A DNA stretch of 50,550 nucleotides from Dysgonamonadaceae bacterium (GCA_029975415.1 JARKPE010000019.1:1-50550); one strand, 5' to 3'; positions 16,314-25,437 are shown, counted from the first letter of the stretch. Notes: generated by a model from the letters alone, not told the origin. A program made the numbers and translations.

Positions 16314-18440
16314 ATGAAAGTAAAAACAATTCTCATGGCAGGAATAATCACAGGAGGAGCACTGCTCTCATGTACGCAACAATCGGAGAAAGACAAGAAC
16401 GCAAAATCCGAACTAATAGGAAAATCTGTCCCAAAAATCGAAAATGGTTTAATGACGCCTGAAGTACTTTACAGTTTTGGCAGAATTGGAGATGTACAGG
16501 TTTCAGCCGATCGTTCGAAGATTTTGTATCAGGTAACCTACGTTAGCATCGAGCAAAATAAAACGAATCCCGAACTTTTTGTGATGGATGCCGATGGATC
16601 GAACAAAAAACAAATTACGCACACAAATTCGCGTGAAAGTAATCCCTGCTGGCTCGATGGAGGAAAAAAAATAGCTTTCTTGAGCAACGAAGGAGGTACT
16701 TCGCAGATATGGACAATGAATCTTGACGGAGGAGATCTCGCCAAACTCTCGGAAGATGAAAAAGGAATTGACGGTTTTTTGTTTTCGCCTGACGAAAAGA
16801 AAGTTTTATTTGTGAAAAATGTAACGATAAAAGAACCTTTATCTGCTCGTTATCCCGATCTGCCTGAAGCGTCGGGTCGCATTATCGACGATTTGATGTA
16901 CAAACATTGGGATCAGTGGGTTACTGAAGTTCCTCATCCTTTTGTTGCAGATGTTATAAATGGAAAATTGCAAAATATTAAAGATTTGCTCGAAGGTGAA
17001 CCTTACGAATCACCCATGCTCCCGTGGGGAGGCATCGAACAACTCGCATGGAGTCCCGACGGAAAAACTATCGCTTATACTTGTCGAAAAAAAACAGGTA
17101 AGGAATACGCCATTTCCACTAATTCCGATATTTATTTTTATGATTTGGCTACCGGGAAAACCGTCAATATGACTCAAGAGATGATGGGATACGACACAAA
17201 TCCGCGATTCTCTCCCGATGGCAAATATCTTGCTTGGCAAAGCATGGAACGTGATGGCTATGAGGCTGACAAAAATCGTTTGATGGTAATGGATTTGGCT
17301 ACGAAGCAGAAAACATACGTTACCGAAAAATTCGATTATAACACCGATGCTATTCAATGGGCGGATGATAGCCGGCATATTTATTTGATAGCTTGTGTTG
17401 AAGCCAAAACACAAATTTTTGTTGCCGATTTTTTAACAAAAGAAGTGAAGCCTGTAACGCAGGGACAACATGACTATCTTTCCGTAGCGTTGGGGGGACA
17501 AGGTAAATTGATTGCCAAACAGCAATCGATGTCGAAACCCGATGAAATTTATTCGGTGGATATAATTTCAGGCAAAGCATCAGAGTTATCTTTCGAAAAT
17601 AAAGACATTCTGGATCAACTCAAGATGGGACGTGTGGAAGAACGTTGGATTTCGACTACAGACGGAAAAAAAATGCTCACTTGGGTCATTTTCCCACCCG
17701 ATTTTGATTCAACAAAGGTCTATCCGGCTTTATTATACTGTCAGGGCGGACCTCAAAGCACGGTCAGTCAGTTCTGGTCATATCGATGGAACATGCAGAT
17801 GATGGCTTCTGATGGTTATATCGTTGTAGCTCCAAACAGAAGAGGATTGCCCGGTTTCGGACAAGAATGGCTCGAACAAATTAGTGGTGATTATGGAGGC
17901 CAGAATATGAAGGATTATTTTTCTGCCATCGATGCGCTTGCAAAAGAACCCTATGTTGATAAAAATCATTTGGGATGTACGGGAGCAAGTTATGGTGGCT
18001 TTTCTGTTTATTGGCTTGCGGGACATCACAACAAACGATTCAGAGCATTTTGGGCTCATGCCGGCATTTTCAATCTCGAAGCCCAATATCTCGAAACCGA
18101 AGAAATGTGGTTTGCCAATTGGGATATGGGTGGTCCTTATTGGGATAAATCAAATGCGATAGCTCAGCGAACGTATGCAAACTCACCTCATCTTTTTGTT
18201 GACAAATGGGATACACCAATTATGATCAGCCATGGCGAACTCGATTATCGCATTCTTGCTTCGCAAGGCATGATGGCATTTAATGCGGCACAAATGCGCA
18301 ACATCCCTTCACGAATGTTGATCTTTCCTGACGAAAATCATTGGATTTCGAAGCCTCAAAATGGGATCTTGTTCCAACGCGAATTCAAAAGATGGTTTGA
18401 CGAATGGCTAAAACCTTCTGCTGAAAACAATACCAACTAA
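16314..18440 (+). CDS. S9 prolyl-oligopeptidase-family peptidase, DPP5-like lipoprotein
   Basis: Secreted serine peptidase releasing dipeptides or short peptides for amino-acid fermentation; closest in character to Porphyromonas DPP5 (from family knowledge). The 708-residue product starts with a lipoprotein-type signal (LLSC at residues 17-20), then a seven-bladed beta-propeller built of WD40/TolB-like PD40 repeats (for example FSPDEKKVLF and WSPDGKTIAY), and a C-terminal alpha/beta hydrolase domain with GASYGG (Ser559), Asp644 in HGELDYRI and His676 in DENHW, a complete triad. It follows the LolD-like gene by 36 bases and is probably cotranscribed with it. No terminator is visible before the tRNA-Asp promoter. 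Confidence 0.9.
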   Translation: MKVKTILMAGIITGGALLSCTQQSEKDKNAKSELIGKSVPKIENGLMTPEVLYSFGRIGDVQVSADRSKILYQVTYVSIEQNKTNPELFVMDADGSNKKQITHTNSRESNPCWLDGGKKIAFLSNEGGTSQIWTMNLDGGDLAKLSEDEKGIDGFLFSPDEKKVLFVKNVTIKEPLSARYPDLPEASGRIIDDLMYKHWDQWVTEVPHPFVADVINGKLQNIKDLLEGEPYESPMLPWGGIEQLAWSPDGKTIAYTCRKKTGKEYAISTNSDIYFYDLATGKTVNMTQEMMGYDTNPRFSPDGKYLAWQSMERDGYEADKNRLMVMDLATKQKTYVTEKFDYNTDAIQWADDSRHIYLIACVEAKTQIFVADFLTKEVKPVTQGQHDYLSVALGGQGKLIAKQQSMSKPDEIYSVDIISGKASELSFENKDILDQLKMGRVEERWISTTDGKKMLTWVIFPPDFDSTKVYPALLYCQGGPQSTVSQFWSYRWNMQMMASDGYIVVAPNRRGLPGFGQEWLEQISGDYGGQNMKDYFSAIDALAKEPYVDKNHLGCTGASYGGFSVYWLAGHHNKRFRAFWAHAGIFNLEAQYLETEEMWFANWDMGGPYWDKSNAIAQRTYANSPHLFVDKWDTPIMISHGELDYRILASQGMMAFNAAQMRNIPSRMLIFPDENHWISKPQNGILFQREFKRWFDEWLKPSAENNTN

Positions 18441-18507
18441 ACAAAGAAACGATTACTTTTCTAAAGGCGAAAGCAAATTATTTTTACAGAAAAAATACGG
18501 ATAAATG

Positions 18508-18538
18508 TTTTGTATGTACAAAAATTTCCTTACCTTTG
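18508..18538 (+). promoter_or_regulatory. tRNA-Asp promoter
   Basis: TTTTG at 18508-18512, an 18-base spacer and TACCTTTG at 18531-18538 form one of the best Bacteroidetes promoters in the window, 29 bases upstream of the mature tRNA. Confidence 0.75.
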
Positions 18539-18567
18539 CGCTCGCTATCTGAGAATGATGGCCAACC

Positions 18568-18641
18568 GGTGTGGTAGTTCAGCTGGTTAGAATACCTGCC
18601 TGTCACGCAGGGGGTCGCGGGTTCGAGTCCCGTCCATACCG
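18568..18641 (+). tRNA. tRNA-Asp (anticodon GTC)
   Basis: A 74-base cloverleaf: acceptor GGTGTGG pairs with CCATACC (one G-T), with discriminator G. The D arm contains AGCTGGTTAGA, the anticodon loop is CTGTCAC with GTC, and the T arm is GCGGGTTCGAGTCCCGT. CCA is not encoded. Confidence 0.97.
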
Positions 18642-18642
18642 C

Positions 18643-18681
18643 AAAGCTTCAAGGGGTTATCGCTTCTTGAAGCTTTTTTTA
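18643..18681 (+). terminator. Terminator after tRNA-Asp
   Basis: AAAGCTTCAAG at 18643-18653 is complementary to CTTGAAGCTTT at 18666-18676, followed by more Ts. It begins two bases after the tRNA end. Confidence 0.88.
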
Positions 18682-18805
18682 GTTCGTAACCTAAACGGTC
18701 GTCACACAATAATGATCATTTCTTCACGATACCTTGCAGCAGAAATTTTCCTCTCGAGCTTGAATTATTCTACACTCTTTGGGGGACTCAATCATTAAAT
18801 CCGGA

Positions 18806-19639
18806 ATGAATTTTATAAAGTTTTCTATATTTTTAGGGCTAACTATCTTTTTGTCAAATGGGTGCAATACCCGTTCTTTCGGCAAAAAATATCCACCGAC
18901 GTGGGAAGATAATTTCGCTCAGTCAAAAACCTTCGATGAAACTTCATGGACAAAAATCCCTCGCGGAAAATCCGAATGGAACAAATATATGACGAATGAT
19001 GAGCGTTGTTATGCAATACGCGAAGGAAAATTGATTCTGCGAGGCATCAAAAATACAAATCGGGATGTAGATACGGCACATTATTTAACCGGTGGCATTT
19101 ACAGCAAAGACAAACGATATTTCGGATTTGGAAGATGGGAAATTCGAGCTAAACTAAACGGAGCACAAGGTGCCTGGCCTGCAATCTGGCTGCTTCCTCA
19201 AGATGGGAGATGGCCTGATGATGGCGAAATCGACATAATGGAACATTTGAATTTCGACCCCTTTGTATATCAAACTGTTCATAGCCATTATACACATATT
19301 CTCAATGAACGAGATCATCCAAAACAAGGCACAACAGCAGTTATCGATTCTGAAGATTTCAACACTTATGCAGTGGAAATACACCGTGACAGCCTGGTCT
19401 TTTTCGTAAATTACAAAAAAACATTTTCTTATCCACGCATCGATACCTATAAGGATGGTCAATATCCCTTTGACAAAAATCAATACTACCTGTTAATCGA
19501 CATGCAATTAGGCGGTCAATGGGTAGGTCGTATTAATCCCAACGATCTGCCGGTGGAAATGGAGATTGATTGGGTCAGATTTTATTCTTTCGAAGAAAAA
19601 GAAGTGCAGCGTAAGAAAACAACATCATCAGATAGATAA
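18806..19639 (+). CDS. Glycoside hydrolase family 16 lipoprotein
   Basis: Predicted surface or periplasmic endo-beta-glucanase (laminarinase or lichenase type). From ATG 18806 the product is 277 residues; an in-frame TTG at 18779 is less likely because the ATG gives a clean lipoprotein signal (hydrophobic core, then SNGC). The catalytic GH16 motif is intact: EIDIME with Glu141 as nucleophile, Asp143, and Glu146 as acid/base. The GRWEIRAKLNGAQGAWPAIWLLP strand and the C-terminal MEIDWVRFY are also characteristic. It stands alone between tRNA-Asp and purE, outside the SusCD locus 11 kb away. Exact specificity (beta-1,3 or mixed-linkage glucan, or a galactan) cannot be set by eye. The following 260 bases to purE show no gene or convincing terminator. 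Confidence 0.9.
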   Translation: MNFIKFSIFLGLTIFLSNGCNTRSFGKKYPPTWEDNFAQSKTFDETSWTKIPRGKSEWNKYMTNDERCYAIREGKLILRGIKNTNRDVDTAHYLTGGIYSKDKRYFGFGRWEIRAKLNGAQGAWPAIWLLPQDGRWPDDGEIDIMEHLNFDPFVYQTVHSHYTHILNERDHPKQGTTAVIDSEDFNTYAVEIHRDSLVFFVNYKKTFSYPRIDTYKDGQYPFDKNQYYLLIDMQLGGQWVGRINPNDLPVEMEIDWVRFYSFEEKEVQRKKTTSSDR

Positions 19640-19902
19640 ACAGCACAGTCGTATTCCTAATTGGAACATTTAGGTGTTTGCTTAGTAAAAAAACCTCTCG
19701 AAAAAAGCGTTGCAAACACGGGTGAAAAATCGAAGTATGTAAAGTTTCCCTTTGCAATAATAGCTCTGAGTTAGCCCAATCATAATACAAAATACAAACC
19801 GAAAACAAATTATTTCTCAACAAAATTGAAATTAACGGTCACCTACCCTCTTTGAGAAATTTAAAGGAAAAAACTCATTCGTCCGACAAAAGAAGAGAAT
19901 AA

Positions 19903-20409
19903 TTAGTTGGTCTTATATTTGTAGTGAATCTCCGCAAGCTCTTCATTTGCTTTGACGATCTTGTTTTTCAAATCTTTTTTATAGTTGATGAGTTTTTGCT
20001 GCATTGCTTCGTCGCCCGTCGAAATCATCTGAAGTGCGAGGATTGCAGCATTAAGAGCGCCATTGATACCGACCGTTGCGACCGGTATTCCGGGAGGCAT
20101 TTGCACGATGGCGAGCAAAGCGTCCATCCCTTCGAGCGTAGAATTTACCGGCACTCCTATTACCGGAAGTGGTGTCATCGATGCTATAACGCCAGGAAGA
20201 TGAGCAGCCATCCCGGCAGCAGCAATAATCACTTTGATCCCTCGTAGGTGCGCGTTTTTTGCAAAATCTTCAACCATTTCGGGCGTACGATGCGCCGAAA
20301 GAGCATTTATTTCGAAGGGAATTTCCATTTCATCGAAAAATTTGGCTGCTTTTTCCATCACAGGAAGATCAGATGTACTTCCCATAATAATACTGACAAT
20401 AGGTTTCAT
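19903..20409 (-). CDS. purE: N5-carboxyaminoimidazole ribonucleotide mutase
   Basis: Converts N5-CAIR to CAIR in purine biosynthesis. The 168-residue product has [15 protein letters not shown], the SAHRTPE loop, [11 protein letters not shown], and PVIGVPV, all standard class I PurE signatures. It is the last gene of a minus-strand run that starts with rpoN and continues with a PAP2-like gene and gcvH, 63 bases downstream of gcvH. Confidence 0.96.
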   Translation of the reverse strand: MKPIVSIIMGSTSDLPVMEKAAKFFDEMEIPFEINALSAHRTPEMVEDFAKNAHLRGIKVIIAAAGMAAHLPGVIASMTPLPVIGVPVNSTLEGMDALLAIVQMPPGIPVATVGINGALNAAILALQMISTGDEAMQQKLINYKKDLKNKIVKANEELAEIHYKYKTN

Positions 20410-20472
20410 AATTTTATTTTGGAATTAAAAAGGAGACCGAAATTCGATCCCCTCTGATTGATTTGTAATGAA

Positions 20473-20853
20473 TTATTTTCCTAAAAGTTGCTTGTATTGA
20501 TCGGCCGAAAGCAGTTCGTCGATTTCTCCGGGCTGAGTAACCTCGATTTTCACAATCCATCCATTGCCATAGGGATCGGAATTGACAAGCTCGGGCGTTG
20601 CTTCTAAATCGGCATTGAGTTCCAATATTTTTCCCGATACCGGCATCATCAGATCCGAAACAGTTTTCACAGCCTCTATACTACCAAAAACTTCGCCGGC
20701 CTCAAGTGTTTCTCCAACTGTAGTCACATCAACATAAACAATTTCGCCCAACTCGCTTTGAGCGTAATCGGTTATGCCTACATAAGCCACATCGCCTTCT
20801 ACTCTGATCCATTCGTGATCGTTAGAGTACTTTACATTTTCGGGGAAATTCAT
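20473..20853 (-). CDS. gcvH: Glycine cleavage system H protein
   Basis: Lipoylated carrier that shuttles the aminomethyl group among the P, T and L proteins of glycine cleavage. The 126-residue product has the family start ([13 protein letters not shown]) and the lipoylation site ESVK-type motif as [11 protein letters not shown], with Lys63 as the modified residue. Length is normal. No gcvT, gcvP or gcvL is adjacent; the gene sits between a PAP2-like membrane protein and purE. GcvH alone may also act as a lipoyl donor in other bacteria (family knowledge). Confidence 0.96.
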   Translation of the reverse strand: MNFPENVKYSNDHEWIRVEGDVAYVGITDYAQSELGEIVYVDVTTVGETLEAGEVFGSIEAVKTVSDLMMPVSGKILELNADLEATPELVNSDPYGNGWIVKIEVTQPGEIDELLSADQYKQLLGK

Positions 20854-20955
20854 AATTTTCTGTTGTTTTAGGGAGTTATTTAAAGAAGTAAAATTAATAC
20901 GTTATTTCTTTATTTCAAAATTAGTATTTGAAATTTATTTTAATCGAATCATTTG

Positions 20956-21564
20956 TCATGCACCTAAACCGATACAGGCAAAAGTAACCACAAATCCCAA
21001 CAAAAAGCCTGCATAAACTTGTCCCGGAGTGTGCCGTCTGAGTATTAAACGCGAAGTTCCTACAAAACCGGATAAAATGAAAAGAATCATAATCAGATAA
21101 GAAGAATTGGTCTGTTCGACGAAATAGCTTACTCCCATCACACCGCCCACCAGACTTCCGACCCCAAACATGTGTGCGCTTATCTTCCACCAGATGGTGA
21201 TGATGATGGCAAAAATCATCACAATAATAGGAGCAACTGTCAACATCAAAAACCAGGAAGGCATTCCGATACGATAGTAATGAAAAATCATGAAAGTATA
21301 TGACAACAAAGCCAGCGCATAAGGGATGAAACGCTCACGACGGATACTAAGTGACAAATCCGAGACTAACTTTAGTTTGTACATCACAAATATGGATATA
21401 CTTGGAAGAGCGAAAGAGAACAAAAAAACAGGGAACATAATTTGCCAAAAACTCTGAATGTAAGTATATTTAAAATGCGTATATACAAACAATAGCGCTA
21501 TTCCATAAATGGGCATTAGCAAGGGTTGAAAAACCGTTGAAAAAATATGAGCCATTGTTTTCAT
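20956..21564 (-). CDS. PAP2-like membrane protein (degenerate phosphatase motifs)
   Basis: Inner-membrane protein of 202 residues with about six hydrophobic segments. It resembles the PAP2 phosphatase superfamily: a basic residue before the first motif (Lys127), SAH at 129-131 in place of PSGH, and SRLILRRH at 171-178 for the third motif SRxxxxxH. The aspartate usually found four residues after that histidine is Gln182, and the PSG turn is missing. It may still be an active phosphatase on undecaprenyl or lipid A-like phosphates, or a non-catalytic relative. The gene lies between rpoN (31 bases upstream) and gcvH, in the same direction. Confidence 0.68.
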   Translation of the reverse strand: MKTMAHIFSTVFQPLLMPIYGIALLFVYTHFKYTYIQSFWQIMFPVFLFSFALPSISIFVMYKLKLVSDLSLSIRRERFIPYALALLSYTFMIFHYYRIGMPSWFLMLTVAPIIVMIFAIIITIWWKISAHMFGVGSLVGGVMGVSYFVEQTNSSYLIMILFILSGFVGTSRLILRRHTPGQVYAGFLLGFVVTFACIGLGA

Positions 21565-21595
21565 CTGGTCTGTTTTTTGTTTTCGACTTCCAAAG

Positions 21596-23083
21596 TTAAA
21601 TTTTTTTTCTTAATCGAGCTACCGGAATATTTAATTGCTCTCGATACTTTGCGACCGTACGACGTGCAATCTTATATCCTTTCTCATTGAGTATGTTTGT
21701 AAGCTGATCGTCGGTCAAAGGTTTTGAAGGATCTTCACCTTCGATGCTTTCTTTTAAAATAATTTTAATTTCGCGTGAAGAAACATCCTCTCCCGAATCG
21801 GTCTGCATAGCTTCAGAAAAGAAAAATTTCAGTGGATAAATTCCGCTTGCAGTTTGAACATATTTGCTATTGCTTACGCGCGAAATAGTAGAAATATCGA
21901 ATCCTGTTTTTTCGGCAACATCTTTCAAAATCATTGGCTTGAGGGCAGTCTCATTTCCGGTCAGAAAAAAATCGTATTGCAGCTCTACAATTGCCTGCAT
22001 GGTCTTATAAAGTGTATTTTGTCGTTGTTTGACAGCATCAATAAACCATTTTGCAGAATCGACTTTCTGCTTTATAAAGAGTACGGTTTGCTTGTCACTT
22101 GCCGACATGCTGTCTTTATTCTGATTGTATCCTTGCAACATTTCGGCAAAATCCCGACTTACATTGAGTGAGGGAATATTCTGATTGTTAAGATACATAA
22201 CCACCTGGCCATTTTCAGATTCAACAATGAAATCGGGAGTTATATTGCTCATCGAAATTTCGAGGGAATCGCTCCATGCATTGCCCGGCTTAGGATTGAG
22301 TGAAACGATCTCGTTGATAGCCGAGCGCAGTTCGCTTTCCGAAATATTCAATCGACTTATAATTTTATCGAAATGCTTTCGCGAAAATTCATCGAAACAT
22401 TCGGTTAGAATTTGAATCGCTAATTTAGTCGAAGGGGTAGATTGCTTGCGCTGAAGTTGCAATAATAGGCATTCCTGCAAATCGCGTGCACCAACGCCGG
22501 GAGGATCGAGATCCTGAATTTCATATAATACATCTTCCATTTCGAGCGACGAAACATCGATGTGTTCGTGAAAAAGTAAATCGTCGGAAATTGATTTCAG
22601 ATCGCGTTGCAAATATCCGTTTTCGTCGAGATTTCCGATGATATATTGAGCTATTTTTTGTTTTCGCTCATCCAAATTTTGCAGAGAAATCTGTTCTTCG
22701 AGCGATTCTATGAGTGATTTTTCATCCGAGTAGTTTGTTTGTCGATAGTATGGATCATAATCGGGAGTTCCGTTGATACGAAAATCGGGAATATCTTCTT
22801 CCGATGCATAATCGCCGAGAATGATATCTTCTTGCGAAACATTTTCGCTTTCGTCATCATTTTCGAGTGTAATATCGTTATCGTCCGGATTTTGCGGCAT
22901 CTCTTCGTCGCTGGCTTCCAACGCAGGATTTTCTTCTAATTCTTGTTTTATTTTATCTTCCAGCTCAACCGTGTTAAGCTCTACAAGCTTGATCACCTGC
23001 ATTTGTAAAGGTGATAGTTTTTGGATCTGTTTTAGTTCTTGCTGTTGCCTGAGAGCCATATTATGATAGAGTTTTATTGACAA
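21596..23083 (-). CDS. rpoN: RNA polymerase sigma-54 factor
   Basis: Alternative sigma factor needing AAA+ activators. The 495-residue product has all three regions: the glutamine-rich N-terminal activator region (LRQQQELKQIQKLSPLQMQVI), an acidic region II around residues 45-100, and the C-terminal DNA-binding part ending with the RpoN box ARRTVAKYR at 473-481. Length is typical of Bacteroidetes. It is the first gene in a run with a PAP2-like gene, gcvH and purE. I saw no sigma-54 activator in this window, and I did not find an obvious GG-N10-GC promoter in front of any gene, although I did not scan exhaustively. Confidence 0.96.
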   Translation of the reverse strand: MSIKLYHNMALRQQQELKQIQKLSPLQMQVIKLVELNTVELEDKIKQELEENPALEASDEEMPQNPDDNDITLENDDESENVSQEDIILGDYASEEDIPDFRINGTPDYDPYYRQTNYSDEKSLIESLEEQISLQNLDERKQKIAQYIIGNLDENGYLQRDLKSISDDLLFHEHIDVSSLEMEDVLYEIQDLDPPGVGARDLQECLLLQLQRKQSTPSTKLAIQILTECFDEFSRKHFDKIISRLNISESELRSAINEIVSLNPKPGNAWSDSLEISMSNITPDFIVESENGQVVMYLNNQNIPSLNVSRDFAEMLQGYNQNKDSMSASDKQTVLFIKQKVDSAKWFIDAVKQRQNTLYKTMQAIVELQYDFFLTGNETALKPMILKDVAEKTGFDISTISRVSNSKYVQTASGIYPLKFFFSEAMQTDSGEDVSSREIKIILKESIEGEDPSKPLTDDQLTNILNEKGYKIARRTVAKYREQLNIPVARLRKKI

Positions 23084-23265
23084 AGATAATGATTTCCGTA
23101 TAATATTTTTGAAAAACTTTGTAAGAAAGATTCGATTTATTAATAGAACTTTTCATCCAATTTATTTGAAGATAAAACAAAACGGCTTCACAATCTGTTG
23201 TAATGAAAGCATGATTATTTTAAAATCGATTCTATATCAATTAAATGACACAAAAAATATCTAAA

Positions 23266-23649
23266 ATGAAAAGACTGTTGTTATTATTAGCTCTGACCGT
23301 TGCATTGGCAATTACCTTTACTGCAAATGCACAAACCAAGAAGTCCGCAATCGGCAGCTGGAAGTTTGAAGTTCCGCAAGCACCTTATGGTTACGACAAG
23401 GGCATACTTCTTATCGTTCAGCAAGGCGATTCATTGGCTGGAGAGATTAATATGGATTCGGGAGAATCGTTTAAATTAAACAAAATTTCATCGAAAAAAG
23501 ATTCGATAATCATTTCGACTTATGTCCAAGGTGAACTTGTGAATGTGAATGCAAAAATAGATGGGGATAGAATGTTCGGTCAGGCATATTGGTCACAGGG
23601 TTCGATGGATTTAAAAGCCGAAAGGCAAGAATCCGTAACGCAAGAATAA
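23266..23649 (+). CDS. Small secreted beta-rich protein of unknown function
   Basis: Not recognised. From ATG 23266 it is 127 residues (an ATG at 23245 would add seven non-signal residues). The N-terminus is a strong signal peptide ending near TANAQ. The mature part alternates short beta strands: IGSWKFEVP, GILLIVQQGDSLAGEI, KDSIIISTYVQGELVNVNAKIDGDRMFG. The G-W-K-F start and G-x-I-N-x-D repeats suggest a small barrel or lipocalin-like fold (inference). It is divergent from rpoN and ends near the convergent miaA. A weak hairpin follows the stop (23650-23682). Confidence 0.75.
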   Translation: MKRLLLLLALTVALAITFTANAQTKKSAIGSWKFEVPQAPYGYDKGILLIVQQGDSLAGEINMDSGESFKLNKISSKKDSIIISTYVQGELVNVNAKIDGDRMFGQAYWSQGSMDLKAERQESVTQE

Positions 23650-23701
23650 AATTCTGGTTCGTTTTTCATCCGGAATTTTTTATTCTACAGAATTGAGCAG
23701 A

Positions 23702-24610
23702 TTATTTTTCGAATAAAGCAGATAAAATAGTTTGCTCTATTTCTCTATTTTCCTCTGAAAGGTTTATCCAGCGAATCTCCTGATCTTTTTTGAACCAGGT
23801 GAGTTGTTTGCGTGCATAATTGCGTGAGTGCTGCTTTATTTTGTCGATAGCTACTTCTCTCGAATATTTTCCGTCGAAAAAATCGAACCATTCTTTGTAT
23901 CCCACAGTATTGAGCGAATTAAGATGCCGTTTCGAATAAAAACCTCGAGCTTCTTCCTCCAATCCTTCGGCAACCATTTTATCAACACGTTGGTTGATGC
24001 GTTCGTACAACTCTCCACGATCACGAGTAAACCCTATTTTGACGATCCTGAAAGGCCTTTCTTTTACAGAATTAGTGCGGAGCGAAGAATATGGAGCTCC
24101 GGCCATTAGACAAACCTCGAGTGCATGAATAACACGCTTTGGATTTTTTAAATCGACCTGATTGTAAAAAATCGGATCGAGTATTTTGAGTTGTTGTCGA
24201 ATTGGGTCGAGACCTTCTCTCCGATATAGTTCTTGAATATCATTGCGAAGCGATTTGTCAATGGTAGGAATCTCGTCGATTCCCTTGCACACGGCGTCTA
24301 TGTACATCATCGAACCACCACAAAGAATAACGGTATCGTGCTTTTCATGTAATTGTTGTAATAGCTGTAATGCTTCCTGCTCATATTCGCTCGCGCTAAA
24401 ATAAGATTCAAGAGGAAGAGAACCTACAAAAAAATGCTCAACACTTTTAAGTTGTTCCTCGGTAGGTGCCGCGGTACCGATAGTCATTCCTCGATAAATT
24501 TGTCGAGAATCAGCCGAGAGAATCGGACATCCAAGTTTTTGTGCAATGCGGATGCTCCATTCGGTTTTGCCCACACCTGTCGGGCCAAGCATGACGAGGA
24601 GCGATTTCAT
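23702..24610 (-). CDS. miaA: tRNA dimethylallyltransferase
   Basis: Adds a dimethylallyl group to A37 of tRNAs that read UNN codons. The 302-residue product has the P-loop GPTGVGKT at 9-16, ADSRQIYRGMTIGTAAP, GGSMMYIDAV, and the C-terminal RNYARKQLTWFKK block that contacts tRNA. Its ATG begins immediately after the stop of the upstream gene (stop 24611-24613, ATG 24608-24610), so translation is likely coupled. Confidence 0.96.
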   Translation of the reverse strand: MKSLLVMLGPTGVGKTEWSIRIAQKLGCPILSADSRQIYRGMTIGTAAPTEEQLKSVEHFFVGSLPLESYFSASEYEQEALQLLQQLHEKHDTVILCGGSMMYIDAVCKGIDEIPTIDKSLRNDIQELYRREGLDPIRQQLKILDPIFYNQVDLKNPKRVIHALEVCLMAGAPYSSLRTNSVKERPFRIVKIGFTRDRGELYERINQRVDKMVAEGLEEEARGFYSKRHLNSLNTVGYKEWFDFFDGKYSREVAIDKIKQHSRNYARKQLTWFKKDQEIRWINLSEENREIEQTILSALFEK

Positions 24611-25168
24611 TCAATACAAGTCATTTTCATCGAGATCGGCAGGCAAGTCGTCCAATCCGTCGAATCCTTCGCGATCGAGTTCATCCAAATCGAATCCGTC
24701 ATCACCATAAAAATTTTCATCCAGGTCACTTGATATCGATTCTTGTTTGGCTTCATCGATATCTTTTATTTGAACGGGAGCTTCACCTTCGGATACTGTA
24801 CATACAGGCTTTTTAAGCGTTTTGCCGGTTATGATTTCGGATAATTCGATATAAAGTGCACGATCATTCATGTAATCGAAAACAAACATTATTTTTTGTT
24901 TCTCGTCTTCCAGAAAATCAGATAGTACACAATCTTTCATCGTATATGAATCCTCATCGAAATCGGTATTCATTTCCACAAGTGTAATTTCTTTTTCTCT
25001 ACGCCAATTATCGTCGCAGAGAAAAAATGATGCCATTTCCTTTTCGCTGTATCCCGTACATTTGAGAATAGCCTCGTAGAGGTCATAAAAAGTATTATCG
25101 GCATCTATTTTGATCTCTCTTTTGAAGTCATCAACTTCATCTGATAAAATTAAGAATCTGTAAATCAT
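24611..25168 (-). CDS. pRiA4b ORF-3-like protein with acidic tail
   Basis: Resembles the plasmid pRiA4b ORF-3 family, a widespread alpha/beta fold of unknown function: YRFLILSDEVDDFKREIKI, then TFYDLYEAILKCTGY, a FFLCDDNW segment, and KIMFVFDYMNDRALYIEL are the family landmarks across residues 1-115. Residues 130-185 are strongly acidic and low complexity (runs of D, E, L and G), likely disordered. Total length is 185. The gene abuts miaA with no gap. It is a housekeeping-like location despite the plasmid name; I see no mobile element around it. Confidence 0.78.
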   Translation of the reverse strand: MIYRFLILSDEVDDFKREIKIDADNTFYDLYEAILKCTGYSEKEMASFFLCDDNWRREKEITLVEMNTDFDEDSYTMKDCVLSDFLEDEKQKIMFVFDYMNDRALYIELSEIITGKTLKKPVCTVSEGEAPVQIKDIDEAKQESISSDLDENFYGDDGFDLDELDREGFDGLDDLPADLDENDLY

Positions 25169-25302
25169 AATATTTTTGTTTTATTATGGGCATTGACACT
25201 TCAAAGATAATAAAGTTTCGGAAAAATTCTGGAATGAAATCCGTAATAAATTGAATAAAGTGAATTGAGTTCGATTATTCGACAACTTTTTTGAGGCGGA
25301 AA

Positions 25303-25333
25303 TTGGTTTATTTCGAAAAATATACTACTTTTG
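25303..25333 (+). promoter_or_regulatory. tRNA-Asn promoter
   Basis: TTG at 25303-25305, a 20-base spacer and TACTTTTG at 25326-25333, 30 bases upstream of the tRNA. Spacing and distance match the tRNA-Asp promoter. Confidence 0.7.
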
Positions 25334-25363
25334 CAACACTTTTCGATAACGCTAAGACAGAAT

Positions 25364-25437
25364 TCTTCAGTAGCTCAGTCGGTTAGAGCATCTGACTGTT
25401 AATCAGAGGGTCGTTGGTTCAAGTCCAACCTGAAGAG
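25364..25437 (+). tRNA. tRNA-Asn (anticodon GTT)
   Basis: A 74-base cloverleaf: acceptor TCTTCAG pairs fully with CTGAAGA, with discriminator G. The D loop contains AGTCGGTTAGA, the anticodon loop is CTGTTAA with GTT, and the T arm contains GGTTCAAGTCC. CCA is not encoded. Confidence 0.97.

Noticed and set aside
18568-18681. tRNA-Asp as an integration site
   Set aside because: No repeated copy of the tRNA 3-prime end and no mobile genes were seen on either side; the same holds for tRNA-Asn.
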